A stretch of DNA of 64,000 bases from Terrabacter sp. Ter38 (GTDB lineage: Bacteria > Actinomycetota > Actinomycetes > Actinomycetales > Dermatophilaceae): positions 161,530-225,529 of the forward strand of contig NZ_JALJRZ010000008.1 of assembly GCF_024519435.1 (NCBI RefSeq), given 5' to 3'. Numbering within the stretch: position 1 is the first letter of the stretch; every line of letters begins with the position of its first letter. The translations under genes and the position numbers were made by a program. The notes beneath the pieces were generated by a model, which made no database searches, was not told where the DNA came from, and saw nothing but the letters and a program-made list of their open reading frames with translations. Below, piece after piece: positions 36,553 to 49,255 of this stretch.

Positions 36553-37322
36553 GACCCACCTCGCCCGAGGGGCTGGGCACGTCGCACGAGCAGGTCGCGC
36601 AGCGCGCGCGTGTGGCGTCGGCTCACGACGAGCTCGTGCCCGCCGACGACGACAGTCGTGCGCCCGCCCTCGGTGCGCCATTCGGTGATGTGGCCGAGCG
36701 CGACGAGCGAGGACCGGTGGATGCGCACGAACCCCGCCTCGCGCCACTGGTCGGCGAGGGTCGTGAGCGGCACGCGGACGAGGTGGCTCTCGCCCGCCGT
36801 GTGCAGGCGCGCGTAGTCGCCCTGCGCCTCGACGTAGAGGACGTCGGAACGCGGCACGAGCCGGCTCACCCCGGCCAGCTCGACGACGATGGTCTCGTCA
36901 CCGGCCGACGCGGACGTCTCACGCCCGTGGATCTGCCGGACGACGCGGCGTACCGCCTGGTCGAGCCGCTCGTCGCGCACCGGCTTGAGGACGTAGTCGA
37001 CGACGTTGAGCTCGAACGCGTCGACCGCATGCTGCTCGTGGGCCGTGACGAAGACGATCGGGGGCTGGGTCGTGAAGCGCGACAGCACCCGCGCGAGGTC
37101 GAGGCCGCTGAGGCCCGGCATCTGCACGTCCATGAAGATGGCATCGACCTGCTCCTCGTGCAGCACGCGCAGCGCCGCCTCCCCCGACCCCGCCGGGACG
37201 ACCTGGCCCACGCACTCGTGGCGGCCGAGCATCCACGTGAGCTCGTCGAGGGCCGGTGCCTCGTCGTCGACGGCCAGCACCCGCAGCAGCGGCGCCGACT
37301 CGGTGTCCGGGGTCGTGGTCAC
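36549..37322 (-). CDS. LytTR-family response regulator
   Basis: A 257-residue DNA-binding regulator. The receiver domain (residues about 12-130) has DDE at 19-21, phospho-accepting Asp65 in IFMDVQMPG, the Thr in VFVTAHEQHAVDAF and Lys in YVLKPVRDERL. The LytTR domain (about 145-250) has DVLYVEAQGDYARLHT and VRIHRSSLVALGHI. Such regulators bind paired direct repeats upstream of carbon-transporter genes. GTG 37322 overlaps the kinase stop (GTGA) and the stop overlaps the small membrane gene, so signal input and transporter are on one transcript. Confidence 0.93.
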   Translation of the reverse strand: MTTTPDTESAPLLRVLAVDDEAPALDELTWMLGRHECVGQVVPAGSGEAALRVLHEEQVDAIFMDVQMPGLSGLDLARVLSRFTTQPPIVFVTAHEQHAVDAFELNVVDYVLKPVRDERLDQAVRRVVRQIHGRETSASAGDETIVVELAGVSRLVPRSDVLYVEAQGDYARLHTAGESHLVRVPLTTLADQWREAGFVRIHRSSLVALGHITEWRTEGGRTTVVVGGHELVVSRRHTRALRDLLVRRAQPLGRGGS

Positions 37323-38443
37323 ACGTGCACCCCCGGACGGAACTTCGGCAGGCGCACGACGACCTTCGTGCCCGCGCCGGGTGCGGTCTCGACGACGAGA
37401 CCGTAGTCGTCGCCGAAGGCGGTGCGCAGGCGCTCGTCGACGTTGGCCAGGCCCACGGAGTCGCTGCCCGGGTCGCCCGCGAGGACCCGGCGTACCCGCT
37501 CAGGGTCCTCGCCGACGCCGTTGTCCTCGATCGTCACGACGCACTCGTGGTCCGCGTCCTGCGCCAGGATGCTGATCTCACCGCTGCCCGCCCGGCCCTC
37601 GATGCCGTGCTGCACGGCGTTCTCGACGAGCGGCTGGAGGCACAGGAACGGCACGACGACGGGGAGCACCTCGGGCGCGACGCGGACCGTCACGGTGAGC
37701 CGCTCACCGAAGCGGGCCTTCTCGATGACGAGGTAGGCCTCGATGGACCGGAGCTCCTCTGCCAGCGTCGTGAACTCGCCGTGCCGCCGGAAGGAGTAGC
37801 GGGTGAACTCCGCGAGGTCGACGAGCAGCTCCCGGGCCCGCTCGGGGTCGGTGCGCGTGAACGACGCGATGGCGGTCAGCGAGTTGTAGATGAAGTGCGG
37901 ACTGATCTGCGCCCGGAGGGCGCGCACCTCGGCCTCCATGAGCCGGGTGCGCGAGGCGTCGAGCTCGGCCAGCTCGAGCTGGCCGGAGACCCAGCGCGCC
38001 ACCTCGTTCGTGGCCCGGACGAGACCCGCCGACGCCCGTCCGGTGAAGACCTGGAGCGTCCCGACGACCTTCTCGTCGACGTCGAGCGGGGCGACGATCG
38101 CCTGGCGCACGATGCACGAGGGCTCGGCGCACGCGACGTCCGCACCGTCGACGACGGTCGTCCGCCCGTGGCCGAGCGTCCCCGCGGAGATGACGCCGGG
38201 CTGGTGGGCGTGGTGCGAGCGACCACCCTCCCAGGCGAGCAACGCGCTCGTGTCGGTCATCGCGACCGCCGGTGCTCCGAGGAGCGACCGGAGGTGCTTG
38301 AGCGATCGCTCGGCGGCTGCGGGCGTCAGGCCCATCCGCAGCGGGGGTGAGGCCAGCAGCGCCGTGTGCAGGGTGCGGTACGTCGCGCGGTCGGCCTCGG
38401 TGCCGAGGTGACCGCGACGCAGCAGCGCGCCCCACGAGCTCAT
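37319..38443 (-). CDS. LytS/YehU-type sensor histidine kinase, soluble, with GAF-like domain
   Basis: A 374-residue kinase. The N-terminal 150 residues look GAF-like (AVAMTDTSALLAWEGG, IVAPLDVDEKVVGTLQVFTG), with no membrane helices, so the signal is probably cytoplasmic or presented by the symporter. The His_kinase domain has ISPHFIYNSL with His183, and the ATPase part has LQPLVENAVQHGIEG and ENNGVG-type DNGVGEDPERV. The ATG is at 38443, six bases behind TACAGT. First gene of the kinase-regulator-symporter set. Confidence 0.92.
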   Translation of the reverse strand: MSSWGALLRRGHLGTEADRATYRTLHTALLASPPLRMGLTPAAAERSLKHLRSLLGAPAVAMTDTSALLAWEGGRSHHAHQPGVISAGTLGHGRTTVVDGADVACAEPSCIVRQAIVAPLDVDEKVVGTLQVFTGRASAGLVRATNEVARWVSGQLELAELDASRTRLMEAEVRALRAQISPHFIYNSLTAIASFTRTDPERARELLVDLAEFTRYSFRRHGEFTTLAEELRSIEAYLVIEKARFGERLTVTVRVAPEVLPVVVPFLCLQPLVENAVQHGIEGRAGSGEISILAQDADHECVVTIEDNGVGEDPERVRRVLAGDPGSDSVGLANVDERLRTAFGDDYGLVVETAPGAGTKVVVRLPKFRPGVHV

Positions 38444-38449
38444 GCCGAC

Positions 38450-38455
38450 ACTGTA
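38450..38455 (-). promoter_or_regulatory. -10-like box for the sensor kinase operon
   Basis: TACAGT on the minus strand ends six bases before the kinase ATG, consistent with a leaderless start of the four-gene transcript. Confidence 0.5.
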
Positions 38456-38608
38456 GGCGGTCACCCCTTGCGAGAGGCGCGGTCCTCGCGGACCCGGAAC
38501 CAACCTCAGCCCCAGCGCAACACACCGTGCAGGTCGCAACTCACCGAGATCGGATTCTGGTGAGTCGTGACCTACTCTGTGTGTTGCCGCAGGGTGGGTG
38601 CGGTGGAC

Positions 38609-40141
38609 TCAGGCGTCGTCGCCCTCGTCGGCGGCGACGTGCCAGAGGCCGGAGCGACGCTCGGCCTCGAGCTCCTCCTGCGTGGCGGCGCGGGCCGCGT
38701 AGCGGTCCTTCTGGGCCTCGCGCTTCTCGTCGCGGGTGGGCCGCGCGGACTCCGCGAGACGCAGGTCGGTGCCACGGGAGCCGAGCAGCTCGGCGCCGGC
38801 CTGGAGGGTCGGCTCCCAGTCGAAGACGACGGCGTCCTCGGCCGTGCCGATGACGACCGTGTCGCCGGCCAGGGCGCCGACCTTGTAGAGCTCCTCCTCG
38901 ACACCGAGACGGCCGAGGCGGTCGGCGAGGTAGCCGACGGCCTCGTCGTTGGAGAAGTCGGTCTGGCGCACCCAGCGGTAGGGGCGCTCACCGGCGACCC
39001 GGAAGATCGGCCCGTCCGGGCCGTTCTCCTTGACGATGGTGAAGCCCTTGTCGTCGACGGACTTCGGACGCAGCACGACGCGCTTCGGCACGGCGGCCTC
39101 GGCCTCGATCTCGGCGCGGGCGGCGTCGACGTGGCGAGCCATCGCGAAGCTCAGCTCGCGCAGGCCCTGGTGGGCCACCGCGGAGACGATGAAGACCTCG
39201 ATGCCACGCGCCTCGAGGTCCGGCTTGACCATCTCGGCCAGCTCCCGGGCCTCGGGCACGTCAGCCTTGTTGAGCACGACGATGCGGGTGCGGTCGGCGA
39301 GCGGCTTGCCGCCGAGGTCGGCGTCGGGCACGTAGAGCGAGAGCTCGTTCTCGATGACGTCGAGGTCACTCATCGGGTCGCGGTCGGGCTCGAGGGTCGC
39401 GCAGTCGATGACGTGGACGAGGACCGAGCAGCGCTCGACGTGGCGCAGGAACTCGAGCCCCAGGCCCTTGCCCTCGTGCGCGCCGGGGATGAGGCCCGGG
39501 ACGTCGGCGACGGTGAATCGGGCCGAGCCCGCCGTGACGACGCCGAGGTTGGGCACGAGCGTCGTGAAGGGGTAGTCGGCGATCTTGGGCTTCGCGGCCG
39601 ACAGCACCGAGACGAGCGAGGACTTGCCGGCGCTCGGGAAGCCGATGAGGGCGACGTCGGCGAGCGTCTTGAGCTCGAGCACGACGTCGACCTCCTCGCC
39701 GGGCTCGCCGAGGAGCGCGAAGCCGGGCGCCTTGCGACGGGCCGACGACAGCGCCTTGTTGCCGAGACCGCCGCGGCCACCGCGGGCGATGATGTGCTCG
39801 GTGCCCATGCCGACGAGGTCCATGATGATGCGCCCGTCGCCGTCCTTGACGACCGTTCCCTCCGGAACCGACAGGACGAGGTCGTCGCCGTCGGCGCCGT
39901 TCTTCTCGTCGCCGGCACCGGGCAGGCCGTTGACCGCCTTGCGGTGCGGGTGGCGGTGGTAGTCGAGCAGGGTCGTCGCCTGGGGATCGACCCTCAGGAT
40001 GACGGAGCCGCCGTGCCCGCCGTTGCCGCCGTCAGGACCGCCGAGCGGCTTGAACTTCTCGCGCTTGACGGAGGCGACGCCGTGCCCCCCGGCGCCGGCG
40101 CTGAGGTGCAGCACGACGCGGTCGACGAAGGTCACTGCCAT
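38609..40141 (-). CDS. obg: GTPase Obg
   Basis: A 510-residue essential GTPase linked to 50S ribosome assembly and stress control. The Gly-rich Obg domain ([32 protein letters not shown]) is followed by the G domain with GFPSAGKSS (G1), DVPGLIPGA (G3) and NKADV (G4), then the C-terminal OCT domain ([26 protein letters not shown]) and a long basic-acidic tail. ATG 40141 has GGAAGAG eight bases upstream. It follows rpmA, but a strong hairpin in the gap may separate the transcripts. Confidence 0.97.
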   Translation of the reverse strand: MAVTFVDRVVLHLSAGAGGHGVASVKREKFKPLGGPDGGNGGHGGSVILRVDPQATTLLDYHRHPHRKAVNGLPGAGDEKNGADGDDLVLSVPEGTVVKDGDGRIIMDLVGMGTEHIIARGGRGGLGNKALSSARRKAPGFALLGEPGEEVDVVLELKTLADVALIGFPSAGKSSLVSVLSAAKPKIADYPFTTLVPNLGVVTAGSARFTVADVPGLIPGAHEGKGLGLEFLRHVERCSVLVHVIDCATLEPDRDPMSDLDVIENELSLYVPDADLGGKPLADRTRIVVLNKADVPEARELAEMVKPDLEARGIEVFIVSAVAHQGLRELSFAMARHVDAARAEIEAEAAVPKRVVLRPKSVDDKGFTIVKENGPDGPIFRVAGERPYRWVRQTDFSNDEAVGYLADRLGRLGVEEELYKVGALAGDTVVIGTAEDAVVFDWEPTLQAGAELLGSRGTDLRLAESARPTRDEKREAQKDRYAARAATQEELEAERRSGLWHVAADEGDDA

Positions 40142-40265
40142 GGGGGTCACTCTTCCAGATCAGGGTGGGCGTACGGCATACGGAGGGGTGGGGCCGGGGA
40201 GGTGGAACTCGCGAGCTCGCGAGGGACTTCCACCTCATTCCGGAATGCCGTGTGCCCGGGAAAGG

Positions 40266-40298
40266 CGGAAGGGCGGGCCACGCGGGCCCGCCCTTCCG
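40266..40298 (-). terminator. hairpin between rpmA and obg
   Basis: CGGAAGGGCGGGCC and GGCCCGCCCTTCCG form a perfect 14-base stem with a five-base loop downstream of rpmA, followed by CCTTTCCC on the minus strand. Likely a terminator or attenuator that lowers read-through from ribosomal protein genes into obg. Confidence 0.7.
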
Positions 40299-40324
40299 GT
40301 ACAAACTCAGTGGTGATCAGCAGA

Positions 40325-40594
40325 TCACTCGGCAGCTGCGGTCTCGACCTGCTCGATGTTGACCGTCTTGCGGCCGCGCTTGGTACCGAACTTCACGGCG
40401 CCGGCGACGAGGGCGAAGAGCGTGTCGTCGCCACCGCGACCGACACCCTCGCCCGGGTGGAAGTGCGTGCCGCGCTGACGGACGAGGATCTCGCCCGCGT
40501 TGACCTTCTGGCCACCGAAACGCTTGACGCCGAGGAACTGTGCGTTCGAGTCGCGACCGTTGCGGGTCGAGGACGCACCCTTCTTGTGTGCCAT
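40325..40594 (-). CDS. rpmA: 50S ribosomal protein L27
   Basis: An 89-residue ribosomal protein near the peptidyl transferase centre. [21 protein letters not shown] is the universal N-terminal signature without a cleaved extension, and [30 protein letters not shown] the core. It follows rplU by 39 bases on the minus strand in the standard rplU-rpmA pair. ATG 40594 has AGAGAAGGA just upstream. Confidence 0.98.
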   Translation of the reverse strand: MAHKKGASSTRNGRDSNAQFLGVKRFGGQKVNAGEILVRQRGTHFHPGEGVGRGGDDTLFALVAGAVKFGTKRGRKTVNIEQVETAAAE

Positions 40595-40633
40595 GTCAGT
40601 CCTTCTCTCGTGAGTCTCTGGGTTCCGGGTGGA

Positions 40634-40942
40634 TCACGCGTTGATGGCGGTGATCTTGACCTGGGTCAGCGGCTGACGGTGGCCCTGACGCTTGCGGTAG
40701 CCGGTCTTGTTCTTGTACTTCATGATGACGATCTTGGGGCCCTTGGCGGCCTTGACGACCTCGGCCTTCACCGACACCTTGGACAGCTTGTCGGCATCGG
40801 ACGTGACCGTGGTCCCGTCCACGAGGAGCAGCGGCGTGAGCTCGATGGCATCGCCGGGCTGACCCGTCACCTTGTCGACGAGCAGGACATCGCCCACCGA
40901 CACCTTCTCCTGGCGACCGCCAGCGCGAACAATCGCGTACAC
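40634..40942 (-). CDS. rplU: 50S ribosomal protein L21
   Basis: A 102-residue ribosomal protein binding 23S r[26 protein letters not shown] and [19 protein letters not shown] are the family ends. GTG 40942 gives the usual length; an in-frame extension to 40990 is not conserved. GAGAGAG upstream can act as ribosome site. First gene of the rplU-rpmA operon, 125 bases after rne. Confidence 0.97.
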   Translation of the reverse strand: MYAIVRAGGRQEKVSVGDVLLVDKVTGQPGDAIELTPLLLVDGTTVTSDADKLSKVSVKAEVVKAAKGPKIVIMKYKNKTGYRKRQGHRQPLTQVKITAINA

Positions 40943-40987
40943 AGTGAAACTCACTCTCTCATCAAGGGTTGGTATCGCCGCTTTCGG

Positions 40988-41014
40988 CACCGGCCCGTCA
41001 ACACGGGCCCGGTG
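40988..41014 (-). terminator. hairpin between rne and rplU
   Basis: CACCGGGCCCGT and ACGGGCCGGTG pair around a four-base loop with one bulge. There is no T-run after it, so it may be a GC-type terminator of rne or a leader structure of rplU. Confidence 0.5.
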
Positions 41015-41067
41015 GGCGCACCAAGGGAAAAGATTACCGGCTGGAAGGTCCGACCTCCAAACCGAGG

Positions 41068-44418
<3,351 letters not shown>

Positions 44419-44614
44419 CAGGCAGCCTCCCGTCAGGTGCGGTGTGACCCACACGCGGCCGGGGCCGTCGACACCGCACGAGTGCGGTTGCAGTCGTCGC
44501 GCCGCGTCTGCGACGGGACGGAAGTCGTCTCGCTACACCCGAAAACGGTTCGCGCTGGGCGCGGCCCCGTGATCGAATGCCGTCGGCGTCCTGGTCGGCA
44601 ACCATTTCGCTGTC

Positions 44615-44631
44615 ATGACCTGGCAGGTCAT
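44615..44631 (-). terminator. short inverted repeat at the DUF2344 gene stop
   Basis: ATGACCTG and CAGGTCAT, one base apart, span the stop codon. There is no T-run, so this is a weak terminator call. The rest of the 209-base gap to rne has no gene that I see. Confidence 0.3.
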
Positions 44632-45401
44632 TCCAGCGGGTCGGTCACCCGCACGTTTGCGGTGTCGAGCGGTCCCTGCGCCAGTCGCGTCACCAGTGGG
44701 GGGCGCGGAGGCTGCAGGTCGGCGATCTCACGCAGCGCGGTCAGGATGTCGTCGGGGCGTACAGCAGGTGTGGTGTGCCGTACGACCATGCGCAGTATCG
44801 CACAGTCGGTCCCGACTTCGTGAGTCGTGACCGTGTCGTCGAGCGCGTCGCGCGGGCCGAGGACGCGCGCGGCCACGATCGAGCCACGCACGTCGAAGGT
44901 GCGCGGACCGGACTTCGTCAGTCGGGTCACCTCGGCCGTGTCGCGCTCCATGAGGGCCGCGACGGCCGCCTCGAGAACCTCGAGCGGCACGCCGGCGAAC
45001 TCGAGCAGCCAGTCGCTGGCCTCGAGACGGTCGGCGAGCGCCCCCGGGGCGGCCTCGACGACCTGGAGGATGTCGATCCCCTCGGGCAGTGCCTCGTCGA
45101 GCGCGGCGCGGACCGACTCGGGCTCGACGCGCTGGGTCACCGAGATCTCGAAGTACTCCGCCTCGCTGCCGGTGCCCGTGGCCGCAGCGTTGGCGTAGCT
45201 GATCTTCGGGTGCGGGTGGAAGCCGGCCGAGAACGCCATCGGCACGTCCGCCCGGCGTAGCGCCCGCTCGAGCGCGCGCTGGAAGTCGCGGCTCGAGGTG
45301 AACCGCAGCCGCCCCCGCTTCGTGTAGCGGATCCGGAGCTTCTGGACCGCGGGGTCCGGGGCCGGACCCTCGGGGACGCGCTGACGTGCCTGACGAGCCA
45401 T
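44628..45401 (-). CDS. DUF2344/TIGR03936 radical SAM-associated protein
   Basis: A 257-residue protein matching the family that normally partners a B12-binding radical SAM enzyme (TIGR03960): RIRYTKRGRLRFTSSRDFQRALERALRRADVPMAFSAGFHPHPKISYANAA, and EYFEISVTQRVEPESVRAAL. The His residues in GFHPHPK are conserved. Function is not established; a tRNA or ribosome-related modification has been suggested from context with rne. Here the radical SAM partner is not adjacent, and an acyltransferase gene lies upstream. The stop codon overlaps an ATGACCTG/CAGGTCAT inverted repeat that could be a terminator. Confidence 0.88.
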   Translation of the reverse strand: MARQARQRVPEGPAPDPAVQKLRIRYTKRGRLRFTSSRDFQRALERALRRADVPMAFSAGFHPHPKISYANAAATGTGSEAEYFEISVTQRVEPESVRAALDEALPEGIDILQVVEAAPGALADRLEASDWLLEFAGVPLEVLEAAVAALMERDTAEVTRLTKSGPRTFDVRGSIVAARVLGPRDALDDTVTTHEVGTDCAILRMVVRHTTPAVRPDDILTALREIADLQPPRPPLVTRLAQGPLDTANVRVTDPLE

Positions 45402-45408
45402 GCCCGGA

Positions 45409-45414
45409 AGGCTA
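45409..45414 (-). promoter_or_regulatory. -10-like box for the DUF2344 gene
   Basis: TAGCCT on the minus strand ends seven bases before the ATG at 45401. Confidence 0.45.
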
Positions 45415-45458
45415 CCGGCGTCGGCTCCTCGCCCCGGACGTCCTCACCTCGGACCAGG

Positions 45459-46232
45459 TCACTCGGGCGTGAAGCCCCGCTGCTCGTCGGCGCGTCGCTG
45501 CCGCTCCCGCATGTCGGCCTCGTCGAGGCGGGTCGCCTCGGCAAGGGACGGCGCGGTGCCGCCCATGCTCGCGGGGAGGAACTTGAGGTCGGGTCCGGTC
45601 AGGGGCTCGTAGGCCGCCCGGGCGACCGCCAGCAGGTCGGCCATCACGGCCTTGTACTGCTCGGTGACGGTCACGGGATCGGCGTCGGGCGCGACGGCGA
45701 TCGGCTCCCCGACGTTGATGAGGATCGGGACGTTGGTGCGGCCGAGCCGCTTGGGGTGGCCCTTGGTCCAGACCCGCTGCGAGCCCCAGATCACGACCGG
45801 CAGGATCGGGACGCCGGCCTCGACGGCCATCCGGGCCGCGCCGGTCTTGAACTCCTTGAGCTCGAAGGAGCGCGAGATCGTCGCCTCCGGGAAGACGCCG
45901 ACGATCTCTCCGGAGCGGAGCGCGTCGACGGCGGCGGCGTAGGACGCCGCACCAGCCGTCCGGTCGACCGGGATGTGCTTCATGCCGCGCATCAGCGGAC
46001 CGCTGACGGCATGCGAGAAGACCCCGTCCTTGGCCATGAACCGCACGAGTCGGTCGGACTTCTGCGCGGCGAGCCCGGCATACGCGAAATCCATGTAACC
46101 GGTGTGGTTGATCGTCATCACCGCTCCCCCGACGCGCGGGACGTTGTCGTCGCCGAGGACGGTGAACTTCAGCCCCTGCATCGCGAACACCCCGCGGGCG
46201 AAACCGATGACGGACGAGTAGACGGGCTCCAT
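45459..46232 (-). CDS. 1-acyl-glycerol-3-phosphate acyltransferase family protein (PlsC-like)
   Basis: A 257-residue acyltransferase. The catalytic NHxxxxD motif appears as INHTGYMDF, the substrate-binding FPEAT region as VGVFPEATISRSFEL, and PILPVVIWGSQRVW is the third block. It lacks clear membrane helices, typical of PlsC domain proteins attached to the membrane face. Function: second acylation in phospholipid synthesis or a related lipid acylation. ATG 46232; the in-frame sequence beyond it runs into the divergent valS. The 252-base gap to valS holds one octamer GTATGCCG (minus strand, 46400) and no gene or T-box that I can find. Confidence 0.87.
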   Translation of the reverse strand: MEPVYSSVIGFARGVFAMQGLKFTVLGDDNVPRVGGAVMTINHTGYMDFAYAGLAAQKSDRLVRFMAKDGVFSHAVSGPLMRGMKHIPVDRTAGAASYAAAVDALRSGEIVGVFPEATISRSFELKEFKTGAARMAVEAGVPILPVVIWGSQRVWTKGHPKRLGRTNVPILINVGEPIAVAPDADPVTVTEQYKAVMADLLAVARAAYEPLTGPDLKFLPASMGGTAPSLAEATRLDEADMRERQRRADEQRGFTPE

Positions 46233-46484
46233 GGGGACACTCTGCCCTGCTCCGCTCCAGTTCGGCACGCCGATGGGCCGGTCGCTGCTGCCGACGAACG
46301 CGGGATGACCATGATGGCGAGCGCGGCCGTGACAGACACCACGCCGGTCCCGGCGCTCGCCGTGCGGACCGGCTGGGGTGACGCGCGGACCGCGCCGGAC
46401 GGCATACGGGCGCGGTCCGACCGTGCCGGACGCCCGGGGAAAGCCGGTCGAAGGCACCCCGGCGCGCATGGAAGGATTGGGCGC

Positions 46485-49151
46485 ATGACTGACACACCTG
46501 CACCCACGACCTCGCGGATCCCCGAGCGACCCACGCTCGACGGGCTCGAGGAGAAGTGGATGCAGGTATGGGCCGACGAGGGCACCTACGCCTTCGACCG
46601 CGAGAAGGCGCTCTCGCTCCCCCGCGACCAGGTCTTCGCCATCGACACCCCGCCGCCCACGGCGAGCGGCAGCCTGCACGTCGGCCACGTCTTCAGCTAC
46701 ACCCACACCGACTGCATGGCGCGCTACAAGCGGATGCAGGGCCTCGAGGTCTTCTACCCGATCGGCTGGGACGACAACGGCCTGCCGACCGAGCGCCGGG
46801 TCCAGAACTACTACGGCGTGCGCGGCGACGCGAGCCTGCCCTACGAGGAGGGCTTCGCGCCGCCCTTCGAGGAAGGCGTCGACGCCAAGGGAAAGGCCAT
46901 CAAGGCCGCCGACCAGCGCCCGATCAGCCGCAAGAACTTCATCGAGCTGTGTGACGTCCTCACCGTCAAGGACGAGGTGACCTTCGAGTCGCTCTTCCGT
47001 CGCCTCGGCTTCAGCCTCGACTGGAACATCTCCTACCGCACCATCGACGAGCGCTCGCGCGCCGTGGCGCAGCAGGCCTTCCTGCACAACCTCGAGCGCG
47101 GCGAGGCCTACCAGAGCGAGGCCCCGGGCCTGTGGGACGTGACGTTCCAGACCGCCGTGGCGCAGGCCGAGCTCGAGGCACGCGACTACCCCGGCGCGTA
47201 CCACCGGGTCGCCTTCCACCGGGACGGCGGCGAGCCGGTCTTCATCGAGACGACCCGGCCCGAGCTCATCCCGTCGGTCGTGGCGCTCATCGCCCACCCC
47301 GACGACGAGCGCTACCAGACGCTCTTCGGCACGACGGTCACCTCCCCGCTCTTCGGCGTCGAGGTGCCGGTGGTCGCGCACCGCGCCGCCGAGATGGACA
47401 AGGGCGCGGGCATCGCCATGTGCTGCACCTTCGGCGACCTCACCGACGTCATGTGGTGGCGCGAGCTGCAGCTGCCGATCCGGTCACTCATCACCCGCAA
47501 CGGCCGCCTCCAGGCCGAGACGCCCGAGTGGCTCGCCGGCGGGCCGGGCGAGGCGCTCTACGCCGAGTCGCTCGCGACGAAGACGACGTTCAGCGCGCGC
47601 GAGGCCGTCGTGGCCGCCCTGCGCGAGTCCGGCGACCTCGACGGCGAGCCGCAGAAGACCCAGCGCAAGGCCAACTTCTACGAGAAGGGCGACAAGCCGC
47701 TCGAGATCGTCACCTCCCGCCAGTGGTACATCCGCAACGGCGGCCGCGAGGAGGCACTGCGCTCCAAGCTCGTCGGCATGGGTGACGAGGTCGACTTCCA
47801 CCCCGCCTTCATGCGCTCGCGCTACAAGAACTGGGTCGAGGGCCTCAACGGCGACTGGCTCATCTCGCGCCAGCGGTTCTTCGGCGTGCCGTTCCCCGTC
47901 TGGTACCCCGTCGACGCCGCGGGAGAGGTCGACCACGACCACCCGCTGACGCCGCCGGCCTCAGCACTGCCCGTCGACCCGCAGATCGACGTGCCCGAGG
48001 GCTACGAGGAGTCCCAGCGCGGCCAGGCGGGGGGCTTCGTCGCCGACCCCGACATCATGGACACGTGGGCCACGTCGTCGCTGACGCCGCAGATCGCGGC
48101 CGGCTGGCCGGTCCGTGAAGGTGCCGCCGACGGCAACCGCCTCGGGTCGGACGAGGCGCTCTTCGCGAGCGTCTTCCCCTACGACCTGCGCCCCCAGGGG
48201 CACGACATCATCCGCACGTGGCTCTTCGCCACGGTGACGCGCTCGTACTTCGAGCACGGTGTGCCGCCGTGGAAGCACGCCGCGATCAGCGGCTGGATCC
48301 TCGACCCCGACCGCAAGAAGATGAGCAAGTCCAAGGGCAACGCCGAGACGCCCGAGGACGTCGTCAAGGCCAACGGCGCCGACGCGGTGCGCTACTGGGC
48401 GGCCTCCGGGCGCCTCGGCACCGACGCCGCCTACGACACCGGGCAGATGAAGGTCGGGCGCCGGCTCGCCATCAAGGTGCTCAACGCGAGCAAGTTCGCC
48501 CTGGGCTTCGGTGACGTCGACGGCGACCTGCGGGCCGCCGTGACCCACCCCCTCGATCTCTCGATGCTCGCGGCCCTCGCCGACGTCGTCGACAAGGCCA
48601 CCCAGGGATTCGAGGGCTGGGACTACACCCGGTCGCTCGAGGCCACCGAGACCTTCTTCTGGACGTTCTGCGACGACTACCTCGAGCTCGTCAAGGACCG
48701 CGCCTACGGCGGCCAGGGCGACGCGGCCGCCGCGAGCGCCCGTGCCGCGCTTCGCCTCGCGCTCGAGACGCTGCTGCGCCTGCTCGCGCCGTTCATCCCC
48801 TACGCCACGGCGGAGGTGTGGTCGTGGTTCGGCGAGGGCTCGGTGCACCGCCAGCCGTGGCCGACCCGCGACGAGCTGCCCTCCGGTGGCCAGCCCGCGC
48901 TCCTGACGTCCGTCGGCGCCGCCCTCGCGGGCGTGCGCAAGGTCAAGTCCGAGGCCAAGGTCGGCATGCGCGCCGAGGTGCGCACCATGACCCTCGTCGC
49001 CCCCGCCGCGTCGGTCGCCCACGTGCGGGCGGCCGAGTCCGACCTGCGCGCCAGCGGCCGCATCAGTGAGCTGGCGTATGCCGAGGGCGAGGTCGTCGAG
49101 GTGCGTGACGCCGAGCTCGTCCCCGTCGAGAAGCCGGCCGCCCGGGGCTGA
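46485..49151 (+). CDS. valS: valyl-tRNA synthetase
   Basis: An 888-residue class I synthetase. SGSLHVGH at 61-68 is the HIGH motif and KKMSKSKGN near 611 the KMSKS motif. The editing domain shows ETTRPELIPSVVALIAHPDDERY. The C-terminus has the anticodon-binding helices but no long coiled-coil arm, so it is of the shorter type. ATG 46485 (MTDTPAPTTSRIPERPTLDG) fits the family; much longer in-frame sequence upstream is non-coding and overlaps the acyltransferase gene on the other strand. Confidence 0.97.
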   Translation: MTDTPAPTTSRIPERPTLDGLEEKWMQVWADEGTYAFDREKALSLPRDQVFAIDTPPPTASGSLHVGHVFSYTHTDCMARYKRMQGLEVFYPIGWDDNGLPTERRVQNYYGVRGDASLPYEEGFAPPFEEGVDAKGKAIKAADQRPISRKNFIELCDVLTVKDEVTFESLFRRLGFSLDWNISYRTIDERSRAVAQQAFLHNLERGEAYQSEAPGLWDVTFQTAVAQAELEARDYPGAYHRVAFHRDGGEPVFIETTRPELIPSVVALIAHPDDERYQTLFGTTVTSPLFGVEVPVVAHRAAEMDKGAGIAMCCTFGDLTDVMWWRELQLPIRSLITRNGRLQAETPEWLAGGPGEALYAESLATKTTFSAREAVVAALRESGDLDGEPQKTQRKANFYEKGDKPLEIVTSRQWYIRNGGREEALRSKLVGMGDEVDFHPAFMRSRYKNWVEGLNGDWLISRQRFFGVPFPVWYPVDAAGEVDHDHPLTPPASALPVDPQIDVPEGYEESQRGQAGGFVADPDIMDTWATSSLTPQIAAGWPVREGAADGNRLGSDEALFASVFPYDLRPQGHDIIRTWLFATVTRSYFEHGVPPWKHAAISGWILDPDRKKMSKSKGNAETPEDVVKANGADAVRYWAASGRLGTDAAYDTGQMKVGRRLAIKVLNASKFALGFGDVDGDLRAAVTHPLDLSMLAALADVVDKATQGFEGWDYTRSLEATETFFWTFCDDYLELVKDRAYGGQGDAAAASARAALRLALETLLRLLAPFIPYATAEVWSWFGEGSVHRQPWPTRDELPSGGQPALLTSVGAALAGVRKVKSEAKVGMRAEVRTMTLVAPAASVAHVRAAESDLRASGRISELAYAEGEVVEVRDAELVPVEKPAARG

Positions 49152-49242
49152 CCCACGGGGCGATCCGTCGGTCGTCGCCGTCCGGACCTATCGGGACGGC
49201 AACGATCGGTCGGCTCGGCGACCGTCGACGAGCGCGCTGGCA

Positions 49243-49248
49243 TAGGGT
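49243..49248 (+). promoter_or_regulatory. -10-like box for the DUF4129-MoxR operon
   Basis: TAGGGT ends seven bases before the ATG at 49256, again without ribosome site. Confidence 0.5.
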
Positions 49249-49255
49249 CACTCGC

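Noticed and set aside
46233..46484. T-box or amino-acid leader before valS
   Set aside because: No T-box TGGNACCGCG-like sequence, Val-codon run or terminator hairpin is visible in the 252 bases.
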